From Candidatus Anammoximicrobium sp. (lineage in GTDB: Bacteria; Planctomycetota; Planctomycetia; Pirellulales; Pirellulaceae), in assembly GCA_012515235.1 (NCBI GenBank), contig JAAYYU010000036.1:26460-90459 (forward strand): DNA of 64,000 nt, given 5' to 3'. A program made the translations under genes and the position numbers. Positions 9,331-19,074 of the stretch are shown here, piece after piece. Each line of letters opens with the position of its first letter. The first letter of the stretch is position 1. Under the pieces are notes generated by a model. The model was not told where the DNA came from, did no database searches, and saw nothing but the letters and a program-made list of their open reading frames with translations.

Positions 9331-12300
9331 TCACTTCTCGAGGGTCTCCGCGTAGGCCTTCCAGGTTTTCTCGGCGAAGTCGGCGTTCTCTGTGCCCGGC
9401 CCCCACAGGAATACTCGCCGCTCGGTCGTGCCGGGACAGCCGAGGCCCATCTGGCCGCGGTGCGTGCCGCTGTCCCAATAGGTAAATCCCTCGGCAGGCG
9501 TGAGCGCAAAGCAGGCGCTGCGGTACTTGGGCCCGAACGCGGCAAACCATTGCGGTTGTCCCGCAAAGCCGAAGTCCTCATTGTCGCCCACACCATCCAT
9601 GACAGCCTGCCCGCCGCTTCCCTTGACGGCAATGCCATCCACGGCGTACATGGTGCGCGTCAGGAGTGACCGGTGCGGCTCGCAAGCAGAAATCACCTCG
9701 AACCGATCCGCGTAGAACAGGAAGCGACGAGTAAGCTTGTACCCGCCTTGCAGCGTCTTCGACATGCGAAACACGGCCCGCACCGGGCCAAGCTGCTCCA
9801 ACGCAAAATCGGTAAGTTGGCCTGGTTCAGCGGACCAGCCCGTCTCCTGCGACGACTCGATAATGGAGGACACGACCGTCAATTCGCTGCCGTCGGGCTG
9901 ATGAACCGCAATGTCGGTCAGCGTTCCCTCGTGCAACGTCAGGGAGTACGTACCGAACACCAACCGCGAGCCGTCTTCGGGCACGGTGAACGGCGAGTCG
10001 GGTGGATAGACACCACCCTCTTTCCCCTTCGGCACTGCCAGCAGTTCGGCCTGCGTATTTCCGGCCGGCGCCCCGGCCGGAAGCACGAAGACCAACTTGC
10101 CCGGCGCTTCTTTCCCGCGCTCGAACTGGGCGGGTGTGGAAATGCCGCCGGCAAACAGAACGCGCAGGTTGGCCGGATCGGCCTCGGCCGGCAACGGGTA
10201 CGTCAACTCGATGGCCAGACCCTCGGCGTTCCCAACGGGCACATGGAAATGAAGCTCCTGTCGAATGGGAAACGCCGAAGCAACCGTCGGGGTGCGGAAA
10301 GGCGCGGTCTTCTGGGCCGGCCCGGTCTGAGTCAGTTCCGTGCCGGAAATCGAGGCGACAATCTGCCGCCGGCCATCGGCACGATTACCAGGCAAAGAGG
10401 TGTGGAACAAAAGCTCGCCCCCTGCAGCAAGCTCCGGGATGCGTTTCTCCAAAAGCACCGGACCACTTGTGCCGTCAAGCTGAATCCTAAAGACGGCCTC
10501 TTGTGCCATTGCCAATCCCAGGTTCTTCACCTCCGCATCAATCAGGATGGCGACCGGAAACGCCCGGTCGCCACCATCCGGTCCCCGGTCGAGCTTCACG
10601 TCGAGACGGCTAACGACCAGATCCGGCGCATTAGCCGCGTCACCGACGAGCAGCGCGTAGCGAGCGTCCTGGTCACCGGCCTGCAGCGACACCTTGCCGT
10701 CACGCACGACCGGTCCCCGGCATCGGACGTTGCCTCGGTCGTCGAGTACGAGAAGAGCGACGGGTTTCCCTCGCCAATCGCTGCAGTAGTCGGCGAGATC
10801 CAGATCGAGGGTCGCACCGTTGCCAAGGGAAATCCGCGCGCCGGCCTCGTCCCGCTGCAAAGAGACGTTGCCGGAGGCCACGAGGCCCTGCTGGCGGACG
10901 TTGCCGGCCGGCTTCTGCACGAGCAAAAACTGTTCGGTGCGGATGTAAACATCCCGCTCGTCGTTGGCGCCGCCCGTGCGCAGACGCCACTGTTCGACTC
11001 TGGGTCCCTTGACATAGAAATCATTCGTGCCGAGGGAGAACTCGCGCTCGCCCGCCGTTACTTTGTACACGGCATCGCCGAAGTTGACCGTACAGACCGT
11101 GCCGTCGGCGAACGTGCTGCGCTGCACCTTGCGGTCGGGCGTGAGGAACTCGTGCGACACCATTTCCTGATCGGCGATCACCTCGTGCAACTTGCAGGTC
11201 TGCTGGTAGATCTCGATCATCAACTGCCGCTCTTCAGGTTCACTCCACCGCAGGCCGTGGCTGTTCACCCACATCATCGGAGGCGTGCCGTAAAGCACGT
11301 TCAGGGCCGTTTTGCGGTCGGTGATTTCGGGCGCGAACTTGTGCAGGTAATCGTTGGTGGCTCCCCAGTACCAATAGTCAACCACGCAATCGTGGAAGAC
11401 CAGTTCGAACATCGGCACCCGATAGGCCGGGTCGATTCCGTATTTCAAGTACCGCTCGTCGATCTCTTCCCGGCTCTCGATGTCGCGGAGATAACCGGCG
11501 GGCCAACTGTAGCAACCGCCGCCCATCATGCCCTCGTGGTAGTCCAAGAAGCGGACATCGTAGTACCTGCCGTGTTCGCCGCCGGCCACCAGGCCTAGTT
11601 CGTCTCCCACGTAGGCACACAGCGCCTCGCGATTGGCCTGATCCCGCTTGCGGTCGCAGGGGTGCAGCGGCGAGTAGCACTCCTTGAGACCGGTGGCCGT
11701 GGTCACGTCGAGAAAGCGGGTGTTGTAGGGATAGGTTGCCAAGACCTGGGGAATGACGATCCGGGCGCACTCGGTCATGACGCCGGTACACTGTTTCATG
11801 AAGGTGTGGACAGGATTCATATCCTTGTCTCGGGTCACCCACGCCGTCATGAATTCACCATCGGCCTTGACGACGGCGTGCGTCTTGACCGGCGACTTGG
11901 CGCGATCGATGACCTCGGAGTCGTTGATGTCCTCGTAGTTGTCGTACTCACTCATCAGCCAGCCCTGCGCGACGACCTCGGCCATGCTTTCCGGGCTGGG
12001 GCGGCCGTTCAGCAGGCCGTGGGTCATCCCGGCCGCTTTCGCCTCCAGCGCAAAAGCCGGACTGCCGCCCCACCAGTTGACCGCCCCGAACAGTTTCCGC
12101 ACGTTCGGCTTCTGCTTGGCCTTCTCGGTGAACGTGCGAACCAAACCTTGCTCTTGCGCCAGTTCGCGATAGATCTTGCAGGCCGTCGCGTATCCGCCGT
12201 TGGCAAAGAAGCTCAAACGCCCCTTGCGTGCGCGAGCCCACATGCCCTTGGCGGGATACCAGCGGAAACCGGGAAAGCCAAGCTTGTCCGGATCGCCGCC

Positions 12301-13566
12301 GCGAGTCTGCATTTGCACGCTTCCGTCCCAGGGCGTCAGCAACGTGGTCGACAGTCCCTGTTGTCCGTCCGTCACCAGCAGGAACGGCAGATCGCCGCCC
12401 GCCAGGCAGAATTCCTTGCTGCGACAAAACGGATCACCCACCGGGAGGTATCGCCCGTTGGTGTAATCCGCCACGCCGACGAAGTACGTTTCGGGTTTCG
12501 AAGGGTACAGCGCGAAGGGGTAGTTGAAAGGCTTGATGGTCGTCTCCGGCCCGGATCGACACTCCAACTCCACGTCGATCGCCGCCTTTCCGTTTACCAG
12601 TTCCAGCGTCACGTCGAGAGGAACTTCCGCGGTCTGCCCCTCCTGGAGAACGCACTTGTACGTCAGGCGATTCGGCCGCGCGTCCGGTTTCATCTCCGAG
12701 ACGCGGCGGCCCGCGGCCTTGGCGCTTCGATCGTTCTCGCTGGACCGGGCCGGGGTCTGGCCTTCCTCGTCGGTGAGCACGGCTACAGAGAACGTCATCG
12801 GAGCCGAATGGACCCAGTTGCGCGGGGAGTAGCTTTGCCGATCCCGTTTCACGGGTGCGCCAGGCTGCGGGTCGGCGTCGTTCAGCCCCAGAGCAAAGCT
12901 GAACCGGATCCCCGCCTGGGCATCCTTCAGCACCGGAAAATGCTCCAGCGGCATCGCCACCTCCAACTCGTACCCGGGCAGGTGATCCGTTTTGACCAAG
13001 CGCACGGCCAGCTTGCTTCCCGCGAACGCTTTCCCGTGGGAGTCCACCGCCACTTCCTTGCCGGTCGGCGCGAGATGCAGTCCCACCTGCACCGAATCAA
13101 CCCAGAACTCGACGGAATCAGACTCCCACCACTGTTCCGTCGCCTCGCCCCCGAACGCCACGTTGTCGTCACGGATGCGGACATAGAGGTAGAACATCGT
13201 GTCGTCCCACATGACCTTCGCGCCGCCCGAGCAGTTGGCCTCGCCGTTGTCGCCCATCCAGGGAAGCCAGATGTAATCGTCATGAGGAATTCGCGACCAC
13301 TCTTCGGGATTGCCGTCCACGACGATCGGCTTCGCGGCGCGGCGGGCACGCACGTCATCCTTGTTGGAGGCATGTTGGGCGGGATCCGCCTGGCTCCACA
13401 GCGTGCCGGAGGCCTTGTCCAGCACGGTCAGATGCGCGTTCTCGGCCCCGACCGTGACTTTCAGTTGGGTATCTTCCAGGACCCATGCCTCGCCTTCCCG
13501 GCGGACCTCCCCACGAGCCCACGGAACAACGGCCAGCAGCAGACAGAAAGAAAGCAGGGTTTTCAT
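9331..13566 (-). CDS. Large secreted putative glycosidase (GH101/129- or DUF5696-like) with inserted CBM9-like domain
   Basis: 1411-aa secreted protein; GGAGG 5 nt before the ATG and a clear signal peptide (MKTLLSFCLLLAVVPWARG). A beta-sandwich begins at about 22-60 (LKVTVGAENAHLTVLDKASG), is interrupted by a CBM9-like domain at about 75-270 (PIVVDGNPEEW, FYLYVRIRDDNVAF, DSVEFWVDS), and resumes at about 300. A central TIM-barrel-like region has RFLDVTTATGL (Asp near 617) and GGEHGRYYDVRFLDY (Glu near 662), the arrangement expected of a retaining pair. A second beta-rich tail ends the chain. I associate the core with DUF5696/GH101-GH129-like glycosidases, but family and substrate remain uncertain. 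Confidence 0.65.
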   Translation of the reverse strand: MKTLLSFCLLLAVVPWARGEVRREGEAWVLEDTQLKVTVGAENAHLTVLDKASGTLWSQADPAQHASNKDDVRARRAAKPIVVDGNPEEWSRIPHDDYIWLPWMGDNGEANCSGGAKVMWDDTMFYLYVRIRDDNVAFGGEATEQWWESDSVEFWVDSVQVGLHLAPTGKEVAVDSHGKAFAGSKLAVRLVKTDHLPGYELEVAMPLEHFPVLKDAQAGIRFSFALGLNDADPQPGAPVKRDRQSYSPRNWVHSAPMTFSVAVLTDEEGQTPARSSENDRSAKAAGRRVSEMKPDARPNRLTYKCVLQEGQTAEVPLDVTLELVNGKAAIDVELECRSGPETTIKPFNYPFALYPSKPETYFVGVADYTNGRYLPVGDPFCRSKEFCLAGGDLPFLLVTDGQQGLSTTLLTPWDGSVQMQTRGGDPDKLGFPGFRWYPAKGMWARARKGRLSFFANGGYATACKIYRELAQEQGLVRTFTEKAKQKPNVRKLFGAVNWWGGSPAFALEAKAAGMTHGLLNGRPSPESMAEVVAQGWLMSEYDNYEDINDSEVIDRAKSPVKTHAVVKADGEFMTAWVTRDKDMNPVHTFMKQCTGVMTECARIVIPQVLATYPYNTRFLDVTTATGLKECYSPLHPCDRKRDQANREALCAYVGDELGLVAGGEHGRYYDVRFLDYHEGMMGGGCYSWPAGYLRDIESREEIDERYLKYGIDPAYRVPMFELVFHDCVVDYWYWGATNDYLHKFAPEITDRKTALNVLYGTPPMMWVNSHGLRWSEPEERQLMIEIYQQTCKLHEVIADQEMVSHEFLTPDRKVQRSTFADGTVCTVNFGDAVYKVTAGEREFSLGTNDFYVKGPRVEQWRLRTGGANDERDVYIRTEQFLLVQKPAGNVRQQGLVASGNVSLQRDEAGARISLGNGATLDLDLADYCSDWRGKPVALLVLDDRGNVRCRGPVVRDGKVSLQAGDQDARYALLVGDAANAPDLVVSRLDVKLDRGPDGGDRAFPVAILIDAEVKNLGLAMAQEAVFRIQLDGTSGPVLLEKRIPELAAGGELLFHTSLPGNRADGRRQIVASISGTELTQTGPAQKTAPFRTPTVASAFPIRQELHFHVPVGNAEGLAIELTYPLPAEADPANLRVLFAGGISTPAQFERGKEAPGKLVFVLPAGAPAGNTQAELLAVPKGKEGGVYPPDSPFTVPEDGSRLVFGTYSLTLHEGTLTDIAVHQPDGSELTVVSSIIESSQETGWSAEPGQLTDFALEQLGPVRAVFRMSKTLQGGYKLTRRFLFYADRFEVISACEPHRSLLTRTMYAVDGIAVKGSGGQAVMDGVGDNEDFGFAGQPQWFAAFGPKYRSACFALTPAEGFTYWDSGTHRGQMGLGCPGTTERRVFLWGPGTENADFAEKTWKAYAETLEK

Positions 13567-13704
13567 CGCAACCTCCGGCGGGAAACAGGATTCGTTCGGC
13601 GTGTGCAAACAGGGAGCAGTTTCGTCCATTGTAGCATTTCACGTTGCAGAACCGGTGGGCTAACGCCTCACCGCTCGCCAAAATACCGCGCACGCACCGG
13701 GTGT

Positions 13705-16464
13705 CTATTTCGCGCTGCAGACGAAACGTTGCGGCGGCCTGACGGTGAGGGTGATCTGCTCGCCTTCGGTTCCGAAATAGCCGCCCCAGCCGACGCTGAT
13801 GGAAGCCACCTGGGACAGGTCGAGTTCCCCGCGCGTCTGCCCGAACGGCTTGAACTGGCTGAACATGACGTAGGCGCGGCTGGTCCCCGGTGCGTTCAGA
13901 TACCGCCCCGTGCTCCCCAGAAAACGCCCGCCGTCGGCCGTGTTCAGGAAGACCAGCAACTCGGTGCCCGTGCGCTGACCTGGTGGCGCCGAGGCGTCGA
14001 TCGCCAACCCTTCGCACCCGGTCAGATTCAGCGGCTCCGGATAGGCGAAGTTCAGGAACAGGAACGTATCGACCTGGCCCTTGGTCAGGGTGGCCGCCGC
14101 GCGCCAGCCGGAGCTGTCATCGCCGGTCAGTTCGGATCGCACGAACTGTCCCTGGCCCACGGCCGGTTTGGGCGTCTTGGGCAGCGGCTCGCAGGTGATC
14201 GAGAGGGCGGCCGGGACCGTGCCGCCCCAACGTTTTGGCACGTTGGCGGTCGTCGATCGGAACAGCATGGCTCCATAGGGGCCGAGTCGCACGGGGACTT
14301 GCGTGCCGTCCGCCAGCGGCGTCATCACGCCGGTCGCGGGATCCCATTGCTCGCTCACGCCTCGGCCGCAGAAGCGGATCGCCCCTTCCCAGGCCGCGTC
14401 GCTGTCGTTGATCGCAAAATAGACCTCGTGTCCGTCGATGCGGCGCCGTGTGATCTTGACCGGCGATTTCGTTTCGGCACAAGCCGCATCGCGTTCGAAC
14501 AGCGAGTCGACGATCTGGGGCACCAGCGCGATCATGCCGGTCGGCAGCAGAATGCCTGCGCCGCCGCCCGGATGGGTGGCCACGCCCGGCGCGTCATCCG
14601 CACCGAACAGCTCGCGGGCGATCGCCTGCACGCGGGGCGAAGCAAACTCGGCTTCGCTGTTGGCGGGCCGTGTGCCGATGGCAATCACCACGCCGCCTTG
14701 ACGCCAGAACGCGGCCACGTTCTCCCACGCACCCAGCGGCAGCGTATCGGCGGCGGGCAACACCAGCACGCGCCAGCGCAGGTCGCCATGCGTCAGGGTG
14801 CCGTCCGCGGCCTTCGCGTCGCAAAGTGCTTGCGCATCCACGTAGGCGAAATCGCGGTTCGCCGCGTACAGCGCCGAACTCACCCCGTCGAAAACGCTCT
14901 CGACGCGGCGTGCCGCGGGCTCGTCCGTCGCGCCTCGGAGTGCGGGAATGAAGGCCGGCCAGACGCTCTCGATGGGGTACAGCACGGCGATGTCCGCGAC
15001 CTGATGCCCCCCGCGCAACGTGGTCTGGCAGCGGCCGACGTGCGTGTTGATCCGCTGCAACTGCTCGTCGGTCAGGTCCTTGAAGGCATAGTAGCTGGTC
15101 AGCGTGTTGATGCCGCCCCACGCCAGCCGATTGCAGGTGCCGCGAATCTCGTCCTCGGTGACGATCCGGACGGGGCGTGTGTCGCCCTGCGGCCGGTAGC
15201 GCTGGCTGTGGTCCGAAACCTCGCACATCGTCACCGTGCGGCCTTCCAGATCGGCCGCGCTGCCGATCATGCGGGCGATGTGCCACGGGACCTGCGGCGG
15301 GAGGCTCGTCAGGCAGTCGATGCTCGGGGCGTCCAGACGCCGCAGGCAGCGAAAGAAGTGACCGTACAGCGGCACGTGCCCGACGAGCGACTCTTCCATC
15401 AACAGATGGCCGCCGGAGAGGAGGTTGTGCTTGTGGCACCAGTTCTGAATTTGGCCGAAGAAATTCTCCGAGACCAATTCGCCCACCGTGTTCCAGAAAT
15501 CGTAGCGGGCCTGCGCGCCGGCCGGCCCGGCCTCGGCGATCAGCGCCGGCAACAGCGGCCGCAATTCCCGACCGCGGCGACGGCGGAAGTCTTGCTCGAT
15601 CGTCAGCGACCAGGGCAGCACGCGGTAGGGCATGGGTCGGAACCAGAGGTTCTGCAGCGAGGGCTCGTCGGTGAACGTCGAGACAAAGTACCGCCCCAGG
15701 TCCGGCCCCAGTTTTTCCGCGTACCGCTGGTGCGTCACTTCCAAGAACCGCGCGGTCGGCTCCGGCGTCAGCAGGTCGATGCAGGGTTTTTTGTAGGCGA
15801 GGCTGATGGCCGCGTGCGTTCCCTCGTAGATCAAATCGTCGGTCATCGCGACCACGAACCAGTCGCCCGCCGGAGCCTGCCAGACGAGTTGGCCGTCGCG
15901 GATCGAGGCCGCGAGATCCCGCGCTTCCTCCAGCGCGATCGCGCCGCCGCGCCGCGGCAGCGCTGCGGCCAGCACCAGCCGGCCGGGCGGCAGCTTGAGC
16001 GAGACGTTGCCGCCCGAGGTGTTCGTGTCGGCGACCAGCAGACCGCGCGCGGCCCATTCCGGATGGCCGCGCAGCGTCAGGTCCCGCGCGCTGCCGGAGG
16101 GGTAACCACACTCGTCGTACAGCCAGAGCGACATCCCGGCGGCCTTGGCCAGCCGGACTCCGCGCAGGAAAGCGGGCCACTTCGACTCGTCGTCCACATA
16201 GCCGTCGAAGGCGACGTTGCCCGCGAACCCGCCGAAGCCCTGCGCCGCCAGGGTCTGCAAGTGCTTGTCCTGCTCTTCGGGGTTGTCTTTCTGCGCATGA
16301 ATGATGCGCAAAATCCGCGCCGAGGCCGGCGGCACCGCAAACCGTTCCGCCAGCGGCCGATCTTCCGTCGGCAGCGGAGGGAGCACACCCGTAGCCGGCT
16401 CCGCCGCCTGACAGAGCGTGCCACACAAGACAACGAAAAATCCGACGCGATATACTTGGCTCAT
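13705..16464 (-). CDS. GH106-like glycoside hydrolase (putative alpha-L-rhamnosidase)
   Basis: 919-aa secreted protein. The ATG at 16464 follows GGAAGGG by 7 nt and opens a signal peptide (MSQVYRVGFFVVLCGTLCQA); a TTG 21 nt upstream is less likely. The TIM-barrel region includes LWLYDECGYPSGSARD (about 110-125), the signature segment of GH106-type proteins, then YFVSTFTDEPSLQNLW, GGHLLMEESLVGH and MCEVSDHSQRY with conserved acidic residues. The C-terminal part holds a beta-sandwich (about 800-915). GH106 enzymes are calcium-dependent inverting alpha-L-rhamnosidases, which fits the PL11 gene in the same island, but remote GH106 relatives have other or unknown substrates. Confidence 0.75.
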   Translation of the reverse strand: MSQVYRVGFFVVLCGTLCQAAEPATGVLPPLPTEDRPLAERFAVPPASARILRIIHAQKDNPEEQDKHLQTLAAQGFGGFAGNVAFDGYVDDESKWPAFLRGVRLAKAAGMSLWLYDECGYPSGSARDLTLRGHPEWAARGLLVADTNTSGGNVSLKLPPGRLVLAAALPRRGGAIALEEARDLAASIRDGQLVWQAPAGDWFVVAMTDDLIYEGTHAAISLAYKKPCIDLLTPEPTARFLEVTHQRYAEKLGPDLGRYFVSTFTDEPSLQNLWFRPMPYRVLPWSLTIEQDFRRRRGRELRPLLPALIAEAGPAGAQARYDFWNTVGELVSENFFGQIQNWCHKHNLLSGGHLLMEESLVGHVPLYGHFFRCLRRLDAPSIDCLTSLPPQVPWHIARMIGSAADLEGRTVTMCEVSDHSQRYRPQGDTRPVRIVTEDEIRGTCNRLAWGGINTLTSYYAFKDLTDEQLQRINTHVGRCQTTLRGGHQVADIAVLYPIESVWPAFIPALRGATDEPAARRVESVFDGVSSALYAANRDFAYVDAQALCDAKAADGTLTHGDLRWRVLVLPAADTLPLGAWENVAAFWRQGGVVIAIGTRPANSEAEFASPRVQAIARELFGADDAPGVATHPGGGAGILLPTGMIALVPQIVDSLFERDAACAETKSPVKITRRRIDGHEVYFAINDSDAAWEGAIRFCGRGVSEQWDPATGVMTPLADGTQVPVRLGPYGAMLFRSTTANVPKRWGGTVPAALSITCEPLPKTPKPAVGQGQFVRSELTGDDSSGWRAAATLTKGQVDTFLFLNFAYPEPLNLTGCEGLAIDASAPPGQRTGTELLVFLNTADGGRFLGSTGRYLNAPGTSRAYVMFSQFKPFGQTRGELDLSQVASISVGWGGYFGTEGEQITLTVRPPQRFVCSAK

Positions 16465-16523
16465 TCCATGTCCCTTCCGTAGCAACGGCTGGCAAAGTAA
16501 CTTGGCGATTTCGTCCGCGGTCT

Positions 16524-16619
16524 GGGGTCAGGCTTACAGATTTCAGTTTTCGCGGCCAATCGTTTTTCCATGTAGTAAGCGCCGTGGCCGCGAAAACTGA
16601 AATCTGTAAGCCTGACCCC
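16524..16619. repeat. 96-bp palindrome, copy 1 of 4 of a dispersed family (divergent member)
   Basis: Perfect inverted repeat: 34-bp arms 16524-16557 and 16586-16619, 28-nt loop. Both arms share the outer GGGGTCAGGCTTACAG with copies at 25056, 30674 and 41899, but the inner arm differs (TTTCAGTTTTCGCGGCC here, ATTCAATTTTGGCCG elsewhere), with matching changes on both sides so pairing is kept. Its loop and most of its flank are unlike the other three. It lies 60 bp upstream of the GH106-like start, so it may sit in that gene's leader. Confidence 0.9.
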
Positions 16620-17310
16620 TGCTCCAGAACCGGGAACTTGTTTCGGCCATCTCTGCTGCACCTTTCTCGGGTCACTTGGATGCGTCCGTTTTCTGGACGC
16701 CGCTGCCAGTTGAGGCTGGCGCAGCACCGTGCAAACGACCGCCGATTATCGTAGCACAAAACGGCGCTCTTGCATGCCGCCATGCCGTTTAGGAGGGTGG
16801 GTACAAATCGTCCTTCCCCATCAATCTTGCATCGCGCTTTGTTGGGGCTACGGTGCCAACAGCCGGCCCCGCGAGTTCACATCTCCACGCATTACACGCG
16901 GCTCTGCAACCTACATGGGTTGGTTACTGGCTCAGCCAGGGGGCGTGACTCCTACACAGCATTCGAGAAAAACCAGTCGCCTCGTCAAAGTAGCCATCAC
17001 ACTCCGCGTGATGATCGGCAGGAGACACCGGACAGTTGTTTCTCGAATGGCGCTCAACAGCAGCCATCAGGCAACGAGCCACCGAGACGAGCTCGGTAGG
17101 GCGGGACCCGCGCCAGGTAACGCTGGTAGTTGCGCGTTTCGTCAATCAGGCCGCGGCAACCGTGGATTCCGAGGCCGGGATCGAGCGGGAAACGTGCGAA
17201 CTTCGGCTAGGGCGGCGTCCAGGCTTAGTCTTGGGGTATAGGCCAGCATGGAAAAGCGAAATTGGCATGAGGGTGCGTGTTTTACTGCGCGTGGGACGCG
17301 AAAAGGATGC
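16620..17310. other. Non-coding stretch without a recognisable gene
   Basis: About 690 bp between the first palindrome and the GC-rich hairpins. Open frames are short, on both strands, and show no family resemblance, no plausible ribosome-binding site and no consistent coding bias. I see no promoter I would defend. Confidence 0.5.
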
Positions 17311-17479
17311 CGCAGGCTTGCCCTGCGGAGCCACCCGCTTGCCACTACAAACGCCGTCATCTCCCACATCCCCGGCCTCGTCTTCGGCGGCTCCGCCGCC
17401 GAAGACGAGGCCGGGGGGGAGTGTTGCAGGGCCCGCCGGTGTAGTGGGAAACGGAAAGAACCGCAGGGCAAGCCTGCGG
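17311..17479. repeat. Nested GC-rich palindromes in intergenic DNA
   Basis: Outer arms CCGCAGGCTTGCCCTGCGG (17311-17329) and its complement at 17461-17479 bracket a perfect 22-bp stem with a 3-nt loop (17370-17391 / 17395-17416, core CTCGTCTTCGGCGGC). Each outer arm is itself a short palindrome (CCGCAGG/CCTGCGG). The structure lies 68 bp beyond the stop of the clan-A glycosidase at 17547, so it may act as a 3' transcript barrier, but no T-tract follows. It looks like a dispersed palindromic repeat family rather than a classical terminator. Confidence 0.85.
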
Positions 17480-17546
17480 CATTCACGGCAGAACCGCGCT
17501 CCCAGGGCCACGAGACCCAACCCCAAATCTTATCCTGGACGACGCA

Positions 17547-18980
17547 CTAGGGAGCAACGTCTTTGCGCAACGCCACCTGATCGCGTTCGGCGAGCATCGT
17601 CGGGCTGTCCCACACCGGCAGCTGCCTCAGCGTAGTGTTCCCGTCCGCGCTCTTCCAGGCGGACTTGTCGAGTTCGTAGACCTTGCCCGTGATCAACTCC
17701 ACGTAGACAGGGTCCTTGAACGTCACGCCCTTGACGGTCACCTCGACCTTGTCCCAGGCCAGGTCGTCGCCGGGGATCTGGTCGCTGTACCAAAGCAGCG
17801 CGACCGGGGTTCCCGCCTTGTCGAATCCCGCGGCCGTCAGTTCGCGCGGCGAACCGGACTCGCACTCCAGCAGGCCGACGGGCTTCACTGCGTCGTCAAA
17901 GAAGCCCATCATGTGCTGGACGGCGTAGAAGGCGGGCCGTTTGTAGATGAACTGCAGCAGCAGGTTCGAGCGAATCAGGCCGAACGACTGCAGCATGTCC
18001 GGGTACTTCAGGTCGATGATCGTAAACACGCTGCAGGGGATGCCGCGTACGCGGTCGCCGGCCATGCGGCGGAGGTCCCATTTGGCCTGGCTGTACTCGG
18101 TCCAGGGATAGAACGACAGGGCGTGCGTCCATTCCAGGATCGACGGGCAGCCGACCTCACCCTGGTACACCTTGTACTTGGGGCTGTAGGCCGCCAGTTC
18201 CTGCTTCATCTTTTCTACCGCCGCATACGACGTGTCGGGGTTTTGGGCGTAGGGATGGTAGACCCAGTATTCGACCAGGTCCCGCTTGCCCGCGGCCTTG
18301 AGCGCGTCGAGGACGACGGTGCGGTCCGCGTTGGTGATCGCCGTGACCAGGATGACGGCCTGCGGCTGGAGCTTCTTGATGAGTTCGGCGGTGGCCAGCA
18401 CCATGACCGCATAGTCCTTGCCCTGGCCGAACGGCTCATTCCAGATCTCCCACTCGTGTACCACGTCCTTGTATCGCGTCACCGTCACCTCGACGTACTT
18501 CAGCCATGCGGCCAGCGCCTCGTCGGAGTTCACGATCGGGGCCAGCGACGAACCCAGCTGGATGGTCGATCTGTAAATCGGGTTGCCGTAGCACAGGCAC
18601 ATCCAAGGCTTGACACCCTGTTCGTTCAGGCCGTAGACGCATTCGTCCAGCCAGGCAAAATCGTAGACGCCCTTCTCCTTCTCGCACTTGGCCCAGCCGC
18701 TTTGCAACCGTCCGCGCTTGGCGCCCAGTTCGCCCACGTACTCCTTGTAGACGCTGAACCTGGCCTGGTCGCGGTCGAGCGTCTCGCAGCCGACCGACCA
18801 ATCCGAGGATTGGATCTCCTTCGCGTGCCGCGTCGCGAGCCAGCCGATCTGTTTCAGCTCCGGCCCGGATGACTTGAGCTTTTCCCAGGTGATGCTGCGA
18901 TACGTTCTGCCCTTCTCCGCTCCGATGGCGACGGAACAGATCGACAGCCCGAGGACTGCGGCCAGGGTGACGTTTCTCAT
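17547..18980 (-). CDS. Secreted clan-A glycoside hydrolase (GH39-like TIM barrel)
   Basis: 477 aa; GAGGAG ahead of the ATG and a signal peptide (MRNVTLAAVLGLSICSVAIG). The barrel carries the clan-A acid/base motif HEWEIWNEPFG (Glu about 182) and a likely nucleophile in VYQGEVGCPS (Glu about 274), giving a retaining glycosidase. RGRLQSGWAKCEKEKGVYDF is the usual early barrel strand of GH39/GH5-type enzymes. A short C-terminal beta domain follows. Family numbering is uncertain; beta-xylosidase, beta-galactosidase or arabinosidase activity are all possible. It lies 94 bp downstream of the second GH106-like gene. Confidence 0.75.
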   Translation of the reverse strand: MRNVTLAAVLGLSICSVAIGAEKGRTYRSITWEKLKSSGPELKQIGWLATRHAKEIQSSDWSVGCETLDRDQARFSVYKEYVGELGAKRGRLQSGWAKCEKEKGVYDFAWLDECVYGLNEQGVKPWMCLCYGNPIYRSTIQLGSSLAPIVNSDEALAAWLKYVEVTVTRYKDVVHEWEIWNEPFGQGKDYAVMVLATAELIKKLQPQAVILVTAITNADRTVVLDALKAAGKRDLVEYWVYHPYAQNPDTSYAAVEKMKQELAAYSPKYKVYQGEVGCPSILEWTHALSFYPWTEYSQAKWDLRRMAGDRVRGIPCSVFTIIDLKYPDMLQSFGLIRSNLLLQFIYKRPAFYAVQHMMGFFDDAVKPVGLLECESGSPRELTAAGFDKAGTPVALLWYSDQIPGDDLAWDKVEVTVKGVTFKDPVYVELITGKVYELDKSAWKSADGNTTLRQLPVWDSPTMLAERDQVALRKDVAP

Positions 18981-19074
18981 GTTTGCTTCTCCTCTGCGGT
19001 TGCGTTGGATTGACGATTCGCGTGCTTGAAAATGGGACAGGCACCGAACGTCCTGTTCGGAGCCAGTCCCGTTT

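Noticed and set aside
11662..16482. 1606-codon open frame on the plus strand
   Set aside because: Antisense to the large glycosidase and GH106-like genes; composed of GC-rich shadow codons with no domain, while the minus strand shows clear enzyme motifs.
16924..17145. 73-aa minus-strand ORF in the long intergenic region
   Set aside because: No family resemblance and no start signal.
17248..17550. 100-aa plus-strand ORF with a start near a weak purine stretch
   Set aside because: Its coding span is almost entirely the nested palindromes, so the peptide is a by-product of the repeat.
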